DNA of 7,210 nt. Origin: Eubacterium sp. GTDB taxonomy: Bacteria > Bacillota_A > Clostridia > Lachnospirales > Lachnospiraceae. The stretch is taken from contig JAFVEX010000112.1 of NCBI GenBank assembly GCA_017475785.1, forward strand, positions 1-7,210. The letters are read 5' to 3'. The notes under the pieces were generated by a model that saw only the letters and a list, made by a program, of their open reading frames with translations, was not told the origin of the DNA and made no database searches. Shown here in pieces: positions 6,137 through 7,210 of the stretch (within the stretch, counting starts at the first letter, position 1; every line of letters starts with the position of its first letter). A program made the translations under genes and the position numbers.

Positions 6137-6199
6137 GACACATGAATGGCTTTGGTAACAATTTAACAATATGGTAAGATGGTAGAAAGGTATTTGATT

Positions 6200-7210
6200 A
6201 TGGCAAAAATTGATTTGACGAAGTATGGCATTACTGGTACGACTGAGATCGTCTACAACCCGTCCTATGATTTTCTTTATGAAGAAGAGATCAAGCCGGA
6301 GCTTGAAGGCTTTGATAAGGGACAGATCAGTGAACTCGGCGCAGTCAATGTCATGACCGGCATTTACACGGGACGTTCTCCTAAGGACAAATATATTGTC
6401 ATGGATGAGAATTCCAAAGATACCGTATGGTGGACCTCTGAAGAGTATGCGAACGACAACCATCCGATGAGCGAAGAGACCTGGGCGGCGATGAAGAAGA
6501 TCGCGCAGGAGCAGCTCTCCGGCAAGCGCCTCTTTGTCGTAGATGCGTTCTGCGGCGCAAACAAAGACACCCGCATGGCGATCCGCTTCATCGTGGAAGT
6601 TGCCTGGCAGGCGCATTTTGTCAAGAACATGTTCATTGTCCCGACAGAAGAAGAGCTTGAGATCTTTGAGCCGGACTTCGTGGTTTACAATGCGTCCAAG
6701 GCGAAAGTTGAGAATTATAAAGACTATGGCCTGAATTCCGAGACAGTTGCTGCTTTCAACATCAGCAGCCGCGAGCAGGTCATTATCAATACATGGTACG
6801 GCGGCGAGATGAAGAAGGGCATGTTCTCCATGATGAACTACTATCTGCCGCTGAAGGGCATCGCTTCCATGCACTGCTCCGCGAACACCGATATGGAGGG
6901 CAAGAATACAGCCATCTTCTTCGGACTTTCCGGAACAGGCAAGACCACGCTGTCCACAGATCCGAAGCGTCTCCTGATCGGCGATGACGAGCACGGCTGG
7001 GATGACAACGGCGTCTTTAACTTTGAGGGCGGCTGCTACGCGAAGGTCATCAACCTCGACGCAGAGGCGGAGCCGGATATCTACAATGCCATCAAGCGCA
7101 ATGCCCTGCTTGAGAACGTGACAGTTGATGAGGCCGGCAAGATTGACTTCGCCGACAAGTCAGTGACGGAGAACACCCGCGTGTCCTATCCGATCGAGCA
7201 TATCAACAAC
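6200..7210 (+). CDS. pckA: ATP-dependent phosphoenolpyruvate carboxykinase, 5' part
   Basis: PckA interconverts oxaloacetate + ATP and PEP + CO2 + ADP in the cytoplasm; in many fermenting anaerobes it runs toward oxaloacetate. The frame is open from ATG 6200 to the window edge, 337 residues of a family usually about 530-540, so roughly 200 C-terminal residues are missing because the window ends. AGAAAGG (6184-6190) is the ribosome binding site, 9 nt upstream. Motifs: TGRSPKDKY (57-65, substrate-binding Arg59), WYGGEMKKG (199-207, metal-site Lys205/206), SMHCSAN (223-229, His225), the P-loop GLSGTGKTT (242-250, Lys248), the metal-binding LIGDDEHGW (259-267, Asp262/263) and [11 protein letters not shown] (324-334, Arg327). 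No frameshift is seen. It has its own promoter with an overlapping palindrome, so it is probably regulated separately from the lspA-like gene 224 nt upstream. Confidence 0.97.
   Translation, partial: MAKIDLTKYGITGTTEIVYNPSYDFLYEEEIKPELEGFDKGQISELGAVNVMTGIYTGRSPKDKYIVMDENSKDTVWWTSEEYANDNHPMSEETWAAMKKIAQEQLSGKRLFVVDAFCGANKDTRMAIRFIVEVAWQAHFVKNMFIVPTEEELEIFEPDFVVYNASKAKVENYKDYGLNSETVAAFNISSREQVIINTWYGGEMKKGMFSMMNYYLPLKGIASMHCSANTDMEGKNTAIFFGLSGTGKTTLSTDPKRLLIGDDEHGWDDNGVFNFEGGCYAKVINLDAEAEPDIYNAIKRNALLENVTVDEAGKIDFADKSVTENTRVSYPIEHINN

Noticed and set aside
6142..6177. Twelve-codon ATG frame in the pckA leader ([11 protein letters not shown]), possible leader peptide
   Set aside because: It begins at the predicted transcription start, so it has no ribosome binding site, and shows no run of regulatory codons or attenuator hairpin.
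6047..6994. Minus-strand open frame (315 codons) opposite pckA
   Set aside because: It is antisense to pckA with its catalytic motifs and runs across both promoter elements; no domain is recognisable.

Overview
The window reads as a chromosomal segment of a low- to mid-GC Firmicute, most likely a Clostridia/Lachnospiraceae-type anaerobe. The evidence is an HPr-family protein with a regulatory serine, a LytR-CpsA-Psr (LCP) wall-assembly enzyme, AGGAGG-like ribosome binding sites, consensus sigma-A promoters and an ATP-dependent PEP carboxykinase. All convincing genes lie on the + strand. No tRNA, rRNA, insertion sequence, CRISPR array or prophage gene was seen. The taxonomic call is inference from gene content and style.

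Layout, left to right. (1) The 3' end of an HPr-like phosphocarrier gene (1-201), followed almost immediately by an LCP-family transferase (212-1435) and a good intrinsic terminator (1512-1549). (2) A 281-nt leader with a perfect 8-bp inverted repeat, then a membrane-anchored HtrA/DegP serine protease (1717-3789) whose long N-terminal cytoplasmic arm contains five 13-residue tandem repeats. (3) A gap with two hairpins (3816-3846 and 3855-3898) and then a strong promoter (TTGTGA, 17 nt, TATAAT; 3907-3935). (4) A likely two-gene operon: a divergent ClpX-type AAA+ unfoldase (4023-5453) and a small LspA-like membrane protein (5529-5975). (5) A 224-nt gap holding a 16-bp perfect palindrome that overlaps the -35 of a second strong promoter, then the first two-thirds of pckA (6200-7210, open at the right edge).

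Functionally the middle of the window is protein quality control and envelope biology: a surface protease (HtrA), an unfoldase that could feed ClpP, a lipoprotein signal peptidase-like enzyme, and a wall-polymer ligase upstream. HPr and PckA belong to central carbon control and metabolism and appear to be separate units. The items most worth a second look are the ClpX-like protein, which has lost the RKH substrate-entry motif while keeping the ClpP-docking IGF loop; the LspA-like partner with changed signature residues; the recently duplicated repeats in HtrA; and the unassigned palindrome at the pckA promoter.
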